64,000 nt of DNA from Candidatus Melainabacteria bacterium (lineage in GTDB: Bacteria; Cyanobacteriota; Vampirovibrionia; Obscuribacterales; Obscuribacteraceae). This document shows positions 63,815 to 64,000 of this stretch, piece by piece (the first letter of the stretch is position 1; each line of letters opens with the position of its first letter). The position numbers were made by a program, and so were the translations under genes. The notes beneath the pieces were generated by a model. It ran no database searches and was not told the DNA's origin. It was given only the letters and a program-made list of their open reading frames with translations. The DNA is taken from positions 186,001-250,000 of the forward strand of contig DAIDIP010000001.1 in the NCBI GenBank assembly GCA_027451745.1, written 5' to 3'.

Positions 63815-64000
63815 AAACAGAATAGATGCTGGCTCGACTTTTTCCATGCCAGGATATCCTTCTTCCATAATAAGATCAGCAACTTGACCCAGCTGACGAA
63901 AATATTTATCGCTCGCCTTTTCGCCAGTAAGTTTGCGTCGCAAATCTTGGCAAAGAATATCCGTCGCTGCTTGAATAACATTATTGCCGCTCTTGTGAGC
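63791..64000 (-). CDS. C-terminal fragment of a gene continuing past the right edge
   Basis: The minus-strand frame is open to the last base and ends at TAA 63793-63791. It encodes 69 residues with protein-like composition: AATDILCQDLRRKLTGEKAS, then FRQLGQVADLIMEEGYPGME and a short end. The CQDLRRKLTG segment reminds me of the end of some acyl-CoA dehydrogenases, but this is a weak impression. The other minus-strand frame here (63778-63981) is not protein-like. Confidence 0.5.
   Translation of the reverse strand, partial: AHKSGNNVIQAATDILCQDLRRKLTGEKASDKYFRQLGQVADLIMEEGYPGMEKVEPASILFSYSPKGS

Noticed and set aside
1-64000. tRNA, rRNA, CRISPR array, insertion sequence or prophage
   Set aside because: I looked for tRNA arm motifs, regular short repeats, transposase motifs and phage structural genes on both strands and saw none that hold up.

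Overview
The window reads as a chromosomal segment from an AT-rich, Gram-negative, at least partly aerobic bacterium. The outer-membrane side shows in a TolC/RND/adaptor efflux operon, a cyclic-glucan synthase and many signal peptides. A cytochrome bd oxidase subunit and a mitochondrial-type aconitase point to respiration. A close relative of cyanobacterial aldehyde-deformylating oxygenase (ADO), many SEL1/HEAT/LRV repeat proteins and no photosynthesis genes suggest a non-photosynthetic cyanobacterial relative (Melainabacteria/Vampirovibrionia, perhaps Obscuribacterales). That placement is inference and needs a marker-gene tree. I saw no rRNA, tRNA, CRISPR array or insertion sequence.

Layout. 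1-3.3 kb: the end of cydB, proS and htpX. 3.3-5.9 kb: a compact minus-strand operon with an ADO-like di-iron protein, a paralog that has lost most metal ligands, and a thioester-reductase-like SDR. This is the best candidate for an undescribed system, a possible acyl thioester -> aldehyde -> hydrocarbon route. 5.9-6.4 kb: a divergent regulatory region with three inverted repeats. 6.4-15.1 kb: a giant cyclic beta-1,2-glucan synthase (NdvB/ChvB type, about 2,900 aa). 15.1-27.3 kb: a polysaccharide cluster of two GT4s, a Stealth sugar-phosphotransferase, an FkbM methyltransferase, a GT9-like protein with a HEAT tail, a GT2-GT4 fusion, a GT2 with FD..YY repeats, and a eukaryote-like Anp1/GT62 glycosyltransferase.

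27.3-33.1 kb: queH (preceded by a small gene split by a frameshift at a T6G run), DUF1858, a CPBP protease, a DUF4239 protein, an LRV-repeat protein and an EamA transporter. 32.4-37.9 kb: a possible three-gene unit ending in a 1,599-aa DUF4011-helicase-nuclease of the kind linked to phage defence. 37.9-43.1 kb: two SEL1 paralogs with the same C-terminal tail, two unknown proteins and a His/Cys-rich duplicated protein. 43.2-52.9 kb: a universal stress protein, then an all-minus-strand response regulator, kinase, TolC, RND pump and adaptor block, with repeated TTGTGCA boxes at the kinase/TolC junction.

53-64 kb: two unknown proteins, a beta-carbonic anhydrase, aconitase, an AmpG-like MFS carrier, an aldo/keto reductase, an unknown exported protein, a HEAT protein, a ribbon-helix-helix regulator with a clear terminator, exonuclease III, and the C-terminus of a gene running off the right edge.

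Several start codons were moved from the longest open frame because a good Shine-Dalgarno sequence or a signal peptide marks an internal start; each case is stated in its entry. Functions come from motif recognition by eye; no database search was run.
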